Assembly: GCF_946480305.1 (NCBI RefSeq)
Contig: NZ_CAMLJQ010000050.1
Span: forward strand, 1 to 31,624
Reading direction: 5' to 3'
DNA: 31,624 bases
Origin: an uncultured Caldimonas sp.
Lineage (GTDB): Bacteria > Pseudomonadota > Gammaproteobacteria > Burkholderiales > Burkholderiaceae
Part shown: piece by piece, positions 16,612 to 25,882 of the stretch
Layout of the letters: each line of letters opens with the position of its first letter
Position numbering within the stretch: the first letter of the stretch is position 1
Made by a program: the position numbers and the translations under genes
The notes under the pieces: generated by a model
The model's database searches: none
What the model was told of the DNA's origin: nothing
What the model saw: only the letters and a program-made list of their open reading frames with translations

Positions 16612-16634
16612 GCGCTGTTGCGGGTGAAACTACA

Positions 16635-16656
16635 GCGCGCCGTCTGCGCGGCGCGC
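16635..16656 (+). terminator. GC-rich hairpin after the aldo/keto reductase gene
   Basis: GCGCGCCG and CGGCGCGC pair perfectly around a six-base loop, 23 bases after the stop codon. There is no run of T after it, so a factor-independent terminator is doubtful; it could act as an mRNA end-stabilising hairpin. Confidence 0.4.
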
Positions 16657-16772
16657 CCGCCAAGACTGCTGGTCACGACACTACTTACACAACATTCATC
16701 GGGTAGTCATACTTCTGCGTGCAATCCGTGCGGGCTGTACTTAAGCTACACGCCGGTTCCCCAAACCGCTGA

Positions 16773-16792
16773 GACGGAGACGTCACTCCGTC
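16773..16792. promoter_or_regulatory. Inverted repeat in the alpha-amylase leader
   Basis: GACGGAG (16773-16779) and CTCCGTC (16786-16792) pair perfectly around ACGTCA, ending 28 bases before the amylase start. It could be an operator or a 5' leader hairpin. I see no convincing -35/-10 pair in the 209-base gap, so its relation to transcription is unknown. Confidence 0.4.
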
Positions 16793-16820
16793 CTGCTTGA
16801 GCAAACCGCAGGAGACAAAC

Positions 16821-18716
16821 ATGCAGCGTTCCTTCACCGCCCCATGGCAGGGGCTGGCTCGACGTTTTCCGTCGATTTCCCGCAAGGCCGTTCTGGCCGT
16901 TGCAGCAGCCGCGACACTCGCCGGCCCTTGGGCCGCTTCGGCACAAGCCCAGACGGGCCCGCGCACCGCGTTCGTTCACCTCTTCGAATGGAAGTGGACC
17001 GACGTGGCCAAGGAGTGCGAAACCTACCTCGGCCCGAAAGGCTTCGCCGCCGTGCAGGTGTCGCCGCCGAACGAGCACAACTGGGTCAGCAGTGGCGACG
17101 GCGCCCCGTACCCCTGGTGGATGCGCTATCAGCCCGTCAGCTACAGCCTGGATCGCAGCCGCAGCGGCACGCGAGCCGAGTTCCAGGACATGGTCAACCG
17201 CTGCAATGCAGCCGGCGTCGGCATCTACGTGGACGCGGTGATCAACCACATGTCGGGCGGCAACGGGGGGACCTCGAGCGCCGGGCGCAGCTGGAGCTAT
17301 CACAACTACCCCGGGCTCTACAGCTCGCCCGACTTCCACCAGCCGGTGTGCGGCATCACCAACTACGGTGACGCGAACAACGTGCAGAACTGTGAGCTGT
17401 CCGGCCTGCAGGACTTGAACACCGGCAGCAGCTACGTCCGCGGCAAGATCACCGACTACCTCGTGGGGTTGGTGAACATGGGCGTGAAGGGCTTCCGGGT
17501 CGATGCCGCCAAGCACATCAGCCCGGGCGATCTCGGCGCCATCATCGACAACGTCAACTCGCGTACCGGCACCAACAAGCCGTTCTGGTTCCTCGAGGTG
17601 ATCGGCGCCCCCGGCGAGGCGGTGCAACCCAGCCAGTACTTCGGGCTGGCCAGCAACCAGGTCACGGTGACGGAGTTCGCCTACGGCAAGGAACTGCACG
17701 GCAAGTTCGCCGGCGGCGGCAAGCTGGCCGACCTGCAGACCTTCGGCCCGACGTGGAACCTGATGCCGAGCAGCAAGGCGGTGGCGTTCGTCGACAACCA
17801 CGACAAGCAGCGCGGCCACGGCGGCGGTGGCAGCTACATCACCTACCACTACGGCAGCACCTACGACCTGGCCAACGTCTTCATGCTCGCGTGGCCCTAT
17901 GGCTACCCGGCACTGATGTCGAGCTATGGCTTCACGCAAGGCAGCAAGTACGACACCAGCTATGGCCCGCCGCACTACAGCAATGGCGCGACCAAGGGCC
18001 CGTGGGATGGCAACCCTGCCAGCCCGGCCTGCTTCAACCAGTCGGTCGGTGGCTGGGTGTGCGAGCACCGCTGGCGCGGCATCGGCAACATGGTGGGCTT
18101 CCGCAACGCCACGGTCGACAACTGGTTCGTCAGCGACTGGTGGACCAACGGCAACAACCAGATCGCGTTCGGCCGCGGCAACAAGGGTTTCGTCGTCATC
18201 AACAAGGAGGGCGGTGCGCTCACCCGCAGCTTCAAGACCAGCCTGCCGGCGGGCCAGTACTGCGACGTGATCTCCGGCGACTTCAACAACGGCAGCTGCA
18301 GCGGCAACGTGGTCACGGTCGACGCCGGCGGCTACGCGATGATGTCGGCCCCGGCCAATGGCGCGGCAGCGATCCACGTGAATGCGCGCGTCGGCGATCG
18401 CCCGGCCGAGCAGGCGAGCGTGACCTTCAACGAGACGGCCAGCACGGTCTGGGGCCAGAACCTCTTCGTCGTCGGCAACGTGGGCGGGCTGGGCAACTGG
18501 TCGCCCGCCTCGGCCGCGGCGATGACACGGATCTCCGGCTCCGGCTCCACCGGCAACTGGCGCGCCACGGTGCAACTGCCGGCCAACACCTCGATCCAGT
18601 ACAAGTACGTGAAGAAGGATGCGGCCGGCAACGTGGTGTGGGAAAGCGGTGCCAACCGCCTCGTGAACACGCCGGCGCCGGGCGCCACGATCGCCGTCAA
18701 CGACACCTGGAAGTGA
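16821..18716 (+). CDS. Secreted alpha-amylase (GH13_32-type) with C-terminal CBM20 starch-binding domain
   Basis: A 631-residue endo-acting alpha-1,4-glucanase. A signal peptide covers residues 1 to about 44 (RKAVLAVAAAATLAGPWAAS then AQAQ). The catalytic barrel carries region I DAVINH (138-143), region II GFRVDAAKH with nucleophile D228, region III FLEVIG with acid/base E259 and region IV FVDNHD with D328, then the glycine-rich loop RGHGGGG. An all-beta C domain (about 445-515) is followed by a CBM20 module (about 530-631; FVVGNVGGLGNW, YKYVKKDAAGNVVWE). In chloride-activated relatives an Arg or Lys completes the chloride site; here that position is A364. CAGGAG lies before ATG 16821; a TTG at 16797 was rejected. 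It converges on the AGE gene and probably supplies sugars to the adjacent ABC system. Confidence 0.95.
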   Translation: MQRSFTAPWQGLARRFPSISRKAVLAVAAAATLAGPWAASAQAQTGPRTAFVHLFEWKWTDVAKECETYLGPKGFAAVQVSPPNEHNWVSSGDGAPYPWWMRYQPVSYSLDRSRSGTRAEFQDMVNRCNAAGVGIYVDAVINHMSGGNGGTSSAGRSWSYHNYPGLYSSPDFHQPVCGITNYGDANNVQNCELSGLQDLNTGSSYVRGKITDYLVGLVNMGVKGFRVDAAKHISPGDLGAIIDNVNSRTGTNKPFWFLEVIGAPGEAVQPSQYFGLASNQVTVTEFAYGKELHGKFAGGGKLADLQTFGPTWNLMPSSKAVAFVDNHDKQRGHGGGGSYITYHYGSTYDLANVFMLAWPYGYPALMSSYGFTQGSKYDTSYGPPHYSNGATKGPWDGNPASPACFNQSVGGWVCEHRWRGIGNMVGFRNATVDNWFVSDWWTNGNNQIAFGRGNKGFVVINKEGGALTRSFKTSLPAGQYCDVISGDFNNGSCSGNVVTVDAGGYAMMSAPANGAAAIHVNARVGDRPAEQASVTFNETASTVWGQNLFVVGNVGGLGNWSPASAAAMTRISGSGSTGNWRATVQLPANTSIQYKYVKKDAAGNVVWESGANRLVNTPAPGATIAVNDTWK

Positions 18717-18746
18717 GCTCGCAGGGGTAGTCGTTGGGGACGCTGG

Positions 18747-18775
18747 AGGCCCTGCAGCTCAGGCTGACAGGGCCT
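18747..18775. terminator. Possible bidirectional terminator hairpin between the amylase and AGE genes
   Basis: AGGCCCTG and CAGGGCCT pair perfectly around a 13-base loop that can form a further AGC/GCT stem. It spans the stop of the AGE gene and lies 30 bases after the amylase stop. There is no T-run on either side, so confidence is low; it is the only structure between two convergent genes 42 bases apart. Confidence 0.35.
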
Positions 18776-19967
18776 TCAGTGCTTCGTACACCGTGCCCAG
18801 CGTGTGGTAGTCGAGCTGGCCGGACTGGCTCTTCTCGTTGCTGAGCTTGCGGTTGTCGCGCGTCAGCGTGTGGTACCAGGCGCCGTGCTCGTGGTCGATG
18901 AGGTAGTCCCAGCAGTACGACCACAGCCGGTTGTACCAGCGCCAGTAGTGGTCGAGCCCGGTGCGCTGCCCCAGCAGCGCGGCGGCGGCCATCGATTCTG
19001 ACTGCACCCAGAAGCTCTTGTCGTCGTCGCAGATGCTGCCGTCCGGGGCCATGCGGTTCATCAGGCCCTGATGCTGTTCGTCCCAGGCACGCGGCACCGC
19101 GGCTTCGAACAGCGCCTGCGCGCGCGGCAGGAGCCAGGGCAGGGGGCGCTGCCGGTCCAGCATCAGCAGCAGCTTGGCCCATTCGGCCTGGTGGCCGAAG
19201 CTGTAGCCCCAGGGATGGAAGATGTCGCCGGGGTCCTGGCGGTGGTCGGCCCAGTCAGGTGTCCAGTCCTCGTGGTAGCGCTCCCAGATCATGCCGTTGG
19301 TCTGGTCTGCCAGCTCGACTGCGACGCGGTGCGCCAGTCGTTCGGCGCGGTCGAGGTAGCGCTTGTCGCCGGTGGCTTCGGCTGCGGCAAGCAGGGCCTC
19401 GAACACGTGCATGTTCGCGTTCTGGCCTCGATACGGCAGCCATCGGCCGTGCTCATCGGCCTCGTCCGCATAGAGGCCGTGCCGCTCGTCCCAGAAGCGG
19501 GCCTCGAGTTGCTGCCACGTGTCTTCGATGCACTTGCGCGATTCCGTCACGCCCACCTTCAGCGCGTGCGCATGCGCGAGCATCACGAACGCAAGGCCGT
19601 AGGCGAACTGGCGGTTGTCTTCCACTTCGATGCGACGCGTGTCGCCCTCGTCCACGCAGCGCAGCATCCAGCGGTAGTGGCCGGTCTGCGAGTCCAGGTG
19701 GGCATCGCGCAGGAAGGCGAGTCCGTGCTTCACTGCGTCGAGATAGGTGGGCGCCCGGAAGTGCAGGTGCGCCATCGCGTAGTTGTAGACGAGGCGCGTG
19801 CTGTTGACGAGATGACGGCGCTCGGTGTCGAACGGCGTGCCGTCGTCCTTGAAGTAGTGGAAGAAGCCACCGCGCCGGTCGATGCACCGTGGGTGAAAGA
19901 ACGCCATCGTGTGGAAGATGTGTTCTTTCAGGAAAGCAGGCGACTTGAAGCGTGGCAACGTTTGCAT
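18759..19967 (-). CDS. AGE-family sugar isomerase/epimerase (D-mannose isomerase-like)
   Basis: A 402-residue (alpha/alpha)6-barrel enzyme of the N-acylglucosamine 2-epimerase family. H187 (GQNANMHVFEA), H259 (FGHQAEWAK) and H388 (LDYHTLGT) match the three catalytic histidines of the aldose-ketose isomerase YihS (176, 248, 383), with the same 72-residue spacing between the first two. It therefore more likely interconverts mannose, fructose or glucose in the cytoplasm than N-acylated sugars. Start ATG 19967 gives MQTLPRFKSP; a TTG five codons earlier is not preferred. No strong ribosome binding site is visible, and a hairpin with a short T-run (minus strand) lies 17 bases upstream, between this gene and the ATPase gene. 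It is the last gene of the sugar-uptake cluster. Confidence 0.9.
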   Translation of the reverse strand: MQTLPRFKSPAFLKEHIFHTMAFFHPRCIDRRGGFFHYFKDDGTPFDTERRHLVNSTRLVYNYAMAHLHFRAPTYLDAVKHGLAFLRDAHLDSQTGHYRWMLRCVDEGDTRRIEVEDNRQFAYGLAFVMLAHAHALKVGVTESRKCIEDTWQQLEARFWDERHGLYADEADEHGRWLPYRGQNANMHVFEALLAAAEATGDKRYLDRAERLAHRVAVELADQTNGMIWERYHEDWTPDWADHRQDPGDIFHPWGYSFGHQAEWAKLLLMLDRQRPLPWLLPRAQALFEAAVPRAWDEQHQGLMNRMAPDGSICDDDKSFWVQSESMAAAALLGQRTGLDHYWRWYNRLWSYCWDYLIDHEHGAWYHTLTRDNRKLSNEKSQSGQLDYHTLGTVYEALKALSA

Positions 19968-19983
19968 GGGCGGGAAGCGCAAA

Positions 19984-20004
19984 AGCCGGGCGAGAGGCCC
20001 GGCT
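19984..20004 (-). terminator. Terminator-like hairpin between the ABC ATPase and AGE genes
   Basis: On the minus strand AGCCGGGC and GCCCGGCT pair perfectly around a five-base loop and are followed by TTTTGCGC. This looks like a weak rho-independent terminator within the operon, so the AGE gene may be expressed by read-through or from its own start. Confidence 0.6.
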
Positions 20005-20029
20005 GCGGAGTTCAGCTGGCGTTAGGGTA

Positions 20030-21106
<1,077 letters not shown>

Positions 21107-21123
21107 GTTCTTGCTTCTCGGTA

Positions 21124-21972
21124 TTAGCCTTTGACCGCGCCGGCGGTGAGCCCGCGCACGAAGTACTTGCCGGCGATCACGTAGATCACCAGCGTGGGCA
21201 GCGCGGCGATCATCGCGGCGGCCATGTCGACGTTGTATTCCTTGACCACGCTGGAGGTGTTGGCCAGGTTGTTCAGGCCCACCGTCACCGGCTTCGATTC
21301 AGCACCGGAGAACACCACGCCGTACAGGAAGTCGTTCCAGATGTTGGTGAACTGCCAGATCAGCGTGACGACCAGGATGGGCGTGGACAGCGGCAGCACG
21401 ATGCGCCAGAAGATGCGCCAGAAGCCGGCACCATCGAGCATCGCGGCCTTCAGCAGCTCGTCCGGCAGGCCGACGTAGTAGTTGCGGAAGAACAGCGTGG
21501 TCGACGAGATGCCGGCCAGCACGTGCACCAGCACCAGACCCCACACCGAGTCGGAGATGCCGAGCCAGCCGAGCACCTGCGACATCGGCAGCAGCACCAC
21601 CTGCATCGGCATGAACACGCCGAACAGCATCAGGCCGAACATCAGCTCGCTGCCGCGGAAGCGCCACTTGCTGAGGATGTAGCCGTTGATGGCGCCCAGC
21701 GTGGTCGAGATGAGCACCGCCGGCACGACCATGATCGTGGAGTTGAGGAAGAAGGGCTTGAGGCCGCCGCAGTCGGTGCCCGTGCAGGCACTCGACCACG
21801 CCTTGGACCATGAATCGAGCGATGGGCTGTCGGGCAGCGCGAGCAGGCCGCCGGCGCGGATCTGGTCCATGTCCTTCAACGAGGTCACGACCATCACGTA
21901 CAGCGGGGCCAGGAAGATCGCCGCGAAGCCGAGCAGCAGCGACCAGATCACGAAACGATGGAAGTTCTGCAT
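21124..21972 (-). CDS. Sugar ABC transporter permease (MalG/GtsC type)
   Basis: A 282-residue inner-membrane permease with six helices of the CUT1 family. The EAA loop that docks the ATPase is KAAMLDGAGFWRIFWRIVLP (about 186-205). The first helix is FVIWSLLLGFAAIFLAPLYV. A periplasmic stretch after it contains two cysteines (SSACTGTDCGG, about 61-71), which could form a disulfide; the same kind of insert is seen in glucose/mannose permeases. ATG 21972 lies 10 bases after the stop of the other permease gene; the frame stays open further upstream inside that gene, but this is out of register with the family. It forms the channel with the neighbouring permease. Confidence 0.94.
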   Translation of the reverse strand: MQNFHRFVIWSLLLGFAAIFLAPLYVMVVTSLKDMDQIRAGGLLALPDSPSLDSWSKAWSSACTGTDCGGLKPFFLNSTIMVVPAVLISTTLGAINGYILSKWRFRGSELMFGLMLFGVFMPMQVVLLPMSQVLGWLGISDSVWGLVLVHVLAGISSTTLFFRNYYVGLPDELLKAAMLDGAGFWRIFWRIVLPLSTPILVVTLIWQFTNIWNDFLYGVVFSGAESKPVTVGLNNLANTSSVVKEYNVDMAAAMIAALPTLVIYVIAGKYFVRGLTAGAVKG

Positions 21973-21982
21973 GGTGGGCTCG

Positions 21983-22867
21983 TCAGCGCTTCGTGCGGAG
22001 TTCGGAATAGAGATAGGGCACGACGATGGCCGCAATGGTGGCCAGCATGATCGTGGCCGATGCGGCACCGAGACCGATCTGCCCGCGCGAGAAGGCCATC
22101 GCGTACATGAAGGTGGCCGGCACGTCGGTGGCGTAGCCCGGGCCACCGTTGGTCAGCGCGATCACCAGGTCGAAGCTCTTGATCGCGATGTGCGCCAGCA
22201 CCAGCAGCGTGCTGAAGAACACCGGCCGCAGGCTCGGGATGATGATGCGCAGGTAGATGCGGGGCAGCGAGGCGCCATCGACCTGGGCCGCCTTGATGAT
22301 GGAATCGTCGATGCCGCGCAGGCCCGCCAGGAACAGCGCCATCACGAAGCCGGCCGACTGCCACACGCCTGCGATCACGATGGTGTAGATCGCCATGTCG
22401 GTATCGACCAGCCAGTCGAAGGTGAAGTCCTCGAAGCCCCAGCCGCGCACGAGGTGCTCGATGCCGAGGCCCGGATTCAGGATCCACTTCCACGCCGTGC
22501 CGGTGACGATGAACGACAGCGCCATCGGGTAGAGGTAGACCGTGCGCAGCAACCCTTCCGCGCGGATCTTCTGGTCCAGCAGGATCGCCAGGAACAGCCC
22601 CAGCGCCATGCCGACACCGATGAACAGCACGCCGAAGATGCCCAGGTTCTTCGCGGCGACCCACCAGCGCTCGCTCTCGAACAGCGTGGCGTACTGCTGC
22701 AGGCCGACGAACTCGTAGTTGGGCAGCAGGCGCGAGGCCGAGACGGAAAGATAGCCGTTCCACGCGATCAGGCCGTAGATGAACAGGAACGACAGCAGGA
22801 AGGACGGCGCAAGCACGAGCTTGGGCAGCCAGGGCTGGGGCGGCCTTGCGGCAGGAGGCGAGGACAT
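21983..22867 (-). CDS. Sugar ABC transporter permease (MalF/GtsB type)
   Basis: A 294-residue permease with six membrane helices, starting MSSPPAARPPQP, a short Pro-rich cytoplasmic leader, then LVLAPSFLLSFLFIYGLIAW. The EAA loop reads KAAQVDGASLPRIYLRIIIP (about 190-210). It lacks the extra N-terminal helices and large periplasmic loop of E. coli MalF, as usual for monosaccharide CUT1 systems. It lies 148 bases after the stop of the binding-protein gene, a gap that may hold an mRNA hairpin balancing expression. It pairs with the MalG-type permease encoded next. Confidence 0.94.
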   Translation of the reverse strand: MSSPPAARPPQPWLPKLVLAPSFLLSFLFIYGLIAWNGYLSVSASRLLPNYEFVGLQQYATLFESERWWVAAKNLGIFGVLFIGVGMALGLFLAILLDQKIRAEGLLRTVYLYPMALSFIVTGTAWKWILNPGLGIEHLVRGWGFEDFTFDWLVDTDMAIYTIVIAGVWQSAGFVMALFLAGLRGIDDSIIKAAQVDGASLPRIYLRIIIPSLRPVFFSTLLVLAHIAIKSFDLVIALTNGGPGYATDVPATFMYAMAFSRGQIGLGAASATIMLATIAAIVVPYLYSELRTKR

Positions 22868-23015
22868 GGTCTTTCCGTGTGACGAGGGAAAGGGCGCCGC
22901 CGGCGCAGAACAGGCGGCGGCCCGGGTGGTGGCACCTTAGCGCTTGCGGCGCTCGTGTGCCACCGGGTCAACTGCCGGGGGCGCAACGGCCCCCGGCGTG
23001 CAGCGCGGAGCGCGC
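22868..23015. other. Gap between the binding-protein and permease genes
   Basis: These 148 bases include short inverted runs such as GCGCCGCCGGCGC (about 22891-22903) and CCCCCGG repeats around 22976-22998 (GGGGGC/GCCCCC). On the minus strand these lie between the abundant binding-protein message and the permeases, where hairpins often protect the upstream transcript. I see no promoter or small gene here. Confidence 0.4.
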
Positions 23016-24281
23016 TTACTTGATGCGAGCAGCGGAGGCGATGCGGTCCATCGCTTCCTTCGCCGTCATCTTGTCGGTGTTCCAGAACTGCGACACCGCG
23101 TCCTTGATGGCACCTTCAGCTGCCGACGGAACCGCCATGCCGTGGGCAATGGACGGCACCAGCGAGCCGGACTTGGAACTGGCGACGAAGTCGGCCGACG
23201 ATTGCTTGGCGCAGTCGTCGAACTTGGCCAGGTCCATGTTCAGGCGCACCGGGATGGAGCCCTTGTTGAGGTTGAACACCTCCTGGAACTCGGGCGACAT
23301 GATCGCGGCAGCCAGGTCCTTCTGGGCCTTCACGTTCTGCTCGTTCTTGATCTTGAACATCGCGAAGCTGTCGACGTTGTAGGTGTAGGCCTTGCCCGTG
23401 CCCGGCGCGGGGGCGCAGACGAAGTCCTTGCCCGGCACCTTGCCCGCGGCCAGGAACTCGCCCTTGGCCCAGTCGCCCATGATCTGCATGCCGGCCTGGC
23501 CGTTGATGACCATCGCCGTCGCGAGGTTCCAGTCACGGCCGGGGGCGTTCTTGTCGGTGTAGTCCTTGACCTTCTTGAAGGTGGTCAGCACCTTCTCCAT
23601 CGTCGGGCTCTTCAGCGCGCCCTGGTCGAGCTGGATCAGGGCCTTCTTGTAGAAGTCGGTACCGCCGACGCCGAGCGCGACCGCTTCGAAGGTCGTGAAG
23701 TCCTGCCAGTTCTGGCCGCCGTGGGCCACCGGGATCACGCCGGCCTTCTTCAGTGCTTCAGCGGCGGTGAAGAACTCGTCCCACGTGGTCGGCACCTTGA
23801 CGCCGGCCTTCTGGAACACGGCGGGGTTGGCCCACAACCAGTTCACACGGTGCACGTTGACCGGGGCGGCCACGTAGCTGCCCTTGTACTTGAGGCCGTC
23901 GGCGATGGGCTTGGGCAGCAGGCTGTCCCAGTTGTTGGCCTTCGCGACGTCGTCCATGTTGGCGAGCACACCTTCCTGTGCCCATTCCTGGATCGACGGC
24001 CCCTTGATCTGCGCGGCGGCCGGAGCGTTGCCGGACACCACGCGCGACTTCAGCACCGTCATGGCCGAATCGCCGCCGCCGCCCGCGACCGCGAAGTCGC
24101 GCCAGGTGTGGCCGAGCTTCAGCATCTGGCCCTTCAGCGCGGTGGCAGCCTTGGCCTCGCCGCCGGACGTCCACCAGTGCAGCACTTCCACTTCACCTGC
24201 CTGTGCGGCAGTGGCAGCCAGCAGGCCGCAGGCGGCCAGGGCGCGACCCAGGCGGCGGATGCTCAGTTGGGATGTCGACAT
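23016..24281 (-). CDS. Periplasmic sugar-binding protein of ABC transporter (glucose/mannose GtsA-like)
   Basis: A 421-residue extracellular solute-binding protein (family 1). The signal peptide covers residues 1-28 with cleavage after AAQA. The mature start GEVEVLHWWTSGGEAKA, then MLKLGHTWRDFAVAGGGG and WLWANPAVFQKAGVKVPTTW, resembles glucose- and mannose-binding proteins of the GtsA type; sugar specificity is inferred from this likeness and from the AGE enzyme in the same cluster. GAGGAG lies before ATG 24281, a strong ribosome binding site. Its upstream region has three GTTAA copies (plus strand) spaced 11 and 22 bases apart and a 13-base element shared with the promoter region of the response regulator. 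It is the first transporter gene. Confidence 0.94.
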   Translation of the reverse strand: MSTSQLSIRRLGRALAACGLLAATAAQAGEVEVLHWWTSGGEAKAATALKGQMLKLGHTWRDFAVAGGGGDSAMTVLKSRVVSGNAPAAAQIKGPSIQEWAQEGVLANMDDVAKANNWDSLLPKPIADGLKYKGSYVAAPVNVHRVNWLWANPAVFQKAGVKVPTTWDEFFTAAEALKKAGVIPVAHGGQNWQDFTTFEAVALGVGGTDFYKKALIQLDQGALKSPTMEKVLTTFKKVKDYTDKNAPGRDWNLATAMVINGQAGMQIMGDWAKGEFLAAGKVPGKDFVCAPAPGTGKAYTYNVDSFAMFKIKNEQNVKAQKDLAAAIMSPEFQEVFNLNKGSIPVRLNMDLAKFDDCAKQSSADFVASSKSGSLVPSIAHGMAVPSAAEGAIKDAVSQFWNTDKMTAKEAMDRIASAARIK

Positions 24282-24351
24282 CAGTTTGCTCCTCGTTTGG
24301 ATGTGATGGATGCCGGGTTGGATCGGGTCTCGATCAAACCGGTCGGGCGAT

Positions 24352-24389
24352 GTTAAGACGACGTTAATGTTTCGGCAATTTGGTGTTAA
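24352..24389. promoter_or_regulatory. Phased direct repeats upstream of the sugar-binding protein gene
   Basis: GTTAA occurs on the plus strand at 24352, 24363 and 24385 (spacings 11 and 22), and GGCAA at 24374 fills the missing register. OmpR/PhoB-type regulators bind such direct repeats on one face of the helix. Bases 24361-24373 (ACGTTAATGTTTC) match 26585-26597 upstream of the response regulator at 12 of 13 positions. The repeats end 71 bases before the start codon. Binding by the adjacent regulator is inference. Confidence 0.6.
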
Positions 24390-24424
24390 CCCCAGGGTGC
24401 CGGCCGGCCGAGCGGGCGGCGAAC

Positions 24425-25882
24425 TCAGGGGGCAACCGCCGTACCGGCCGCCAGCGGCAGGCGCACGGTGGCGCACAGCCCGTGAGGCCGCACGGGGGTC
24501 AGGCCGACGGTGCCGGCATGTCGCTCGACGATCTCCTTGACGATCGCCAAGCCGAGCCCGCAGCCACTGCCTTCGTGGGTGGCGCGCACGAAGCGCTCGA
24601 AGACCCGCTCATGGATCTGCGGGTCACCGGGCAGCCCGGGGCCATCGTCCTCGATGGCGATGACCGCCTGCTGGTCGTCGCGCAGGGCCCGCACCGTCAC
24701 GGTGGCGCCCCGGCCGGCATAGCGCACGGCGTTGTCGATCAGGTTCAGCAACGCCTCGCGGATCAGCAGCGCGTTGCCGAGGATCTCCAGCGGCTCTGGG
24801 TGGCTGTCGTCGTAGCCGAGATCCACTCCGGCGTGCAGCGCACGCGGCACCTGCTCGGCGGTGAGGTCGCGCACGAGCTTTTGCACGTCGAATCGGGTGC
24901 GGGCCTGCACGGCCGCCGACTCGGGCTCCGCACGTGCCAGCGTGAGCAACTGCGCGACGAGGTGGGCGGCGCGGGCGGCGCTTTCCTGCACGCGCTGCAA
25001 CCGGGCTTTCAACGCCGGGTCGGTGGCTTCGGCAAGTGCCAGCTCGGCCTGCGACTTCAGCCCGGCCAGCGGGGTACGCAACTGGTGCGCTGCGTTGCTG
25101 ATGAAGCGTCGCTGCGTGCTGACGCTCTCGTGCACCTCCGCCAGCAACGCGTTCAGTGCTTTCGCGAGCGCCCGCACCTCGCTCGGTGCCGACTCCAGCT
25201 CGATCGGCGCCAGGTCGTTGGGCGCCCGGTCTTCCACCAGATCGCGCAGCCGCGCCAGCGGTGCGAGGCCAGTGCGGATGCCTGCCCAGACGATCAGCGA
25301 CATCAGCACGATCAGGCCGGACAGGGGCAGGGCCGTGTCGATCAGGATCTGCTGCGCCAGCTCCTCGCGTGTCGTGCGGCTCTTGGCGAGTTGCACGAGC
25401 ATGCGCTGCGGCGACTCGTCCTCGCCGTAGGCAAGGTAGAGGGCTGCCACCCGCACGGGCACTTCGCCGACCATGCCGTCGTAGAAGTAGGGCCGGTCGA
25501 GCTCGAGGTTGGGGATGGGCGGCGGCGGCGGCAGCCTGTTGTTGCCCAGGATGAACTGCCCCGGCGGCGTACTGACCATGTAGTAGACGCGGTCGTCGGG
25601 GTCGGTTTCGAGCACCGCCTGAGCGGCTTTCGGGAAGTCGATGAACAAGCCGTTGCCGATCGGCTTGACCTGCTGGGCGAGCGCGCGCGACGACTGGTAC
25701 AGGCTGCGGTCGATGGCCCGGTTCGCGTAGCGCGCGGCCAGGTGGTAGGTGACGTAGGCGGCCGCGAGCCACAGCACGAGTTGCGGGATCAGCAGCCACA
25801 GCATCAGGTGGCGCCGCAACGAGCGCTGGCCCGGCGCAAGCCCCAGGCGCGATTGCAGCTTCTGCCACTTGCGCAGCGTCAC
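24425..25882 (-). CDS. Sensor histidine kinase, TctE-like
   Basis: A 485-residue inner-membrane kinase. Helix 1 is about 26-48, then a periplasmic domain (2CSK_N type, about 49-180) with a proline run at 118-124, helix 2 about 183-203, a short HAMP-like linker, the H-box with H266 (AAHQLRTPLAGL), N-box N384 (LLNLIDNAVRYAG), G1 EDDGPGLPG and G2 GSGCGLGLAIVKE. The domain layout is that of TctE and related sensors, many of which respond to carboxylates; the ligand here is unknown. The start is GTG 25882, whose GTGA overlaps the stop of the response regulator. It lies 143 bases upstream of the sugar-binding protein gene on the same strand, suggesting it senses conditions for sugar uptake. Confidence 0.93.
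   Translation of the reverse strand: MTLRKWQKLQSRLGLAPGQRSLRRHLMLWLLIPQLVLWLAAAYVTYHLAARYANRAIDRSLYQSSRALAQQVKPIGNGLFIDFPKAAQAVLETDPDDRVYYMVSTPPGQFILGNNRLPPPPPIPNLELDRPYFYDGMVGEVPVRVAALYLAYGEDESPQRMLVQLAKSRTTREELAQQILIDTALPLSGLIVLMSLIVWAGIRTGLAPLARLRDLVEDRAPNDLAPIELESAPSEVRALAKALNALLAEVHESVSTQRRFISNAAHQLRTPLAGLKSQAELALAEATDPALKARLQRVQESAARAAHLVAQLLTLARAEPESAAVQARTRFDVQKLVRDLTAEQVPRALHAGVDLGYDDSHPEPLEILGNALLIREALLNLIDNAVRYAGRGATVTVRALRDDQQAVIAIEDDGPGLPGDPQIHERVFERFVRATHEGSGCGLGLAIVKEIVERHAGTVGLTPVRPHGLCATVRLPLAAGTAVAP

Noticed and set aside
16797..16820. TTG start eight codons before the amylase ATG
   Set aside because: The ATG at 16821 has CAGGAG at proper distance and begins a normal signal peptide; the TTG would place that binding site inside the coding region.
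16746..18575. A 609-residue open frame on the minus strand opposite the amylase
   Set aside because: It is a shadow of the high-GC amylase codons: composition dominated by Ala, Val, Arg and His, no recognisable domain, and it covers a clear GH13 gene.
22891..22998. Possible small gene or promoter in the gap before the permease genes
   Set aside because: Only GC-rich inverted runs are visible. No start codon with ribosome binding site and no -35/-10 pair was found.
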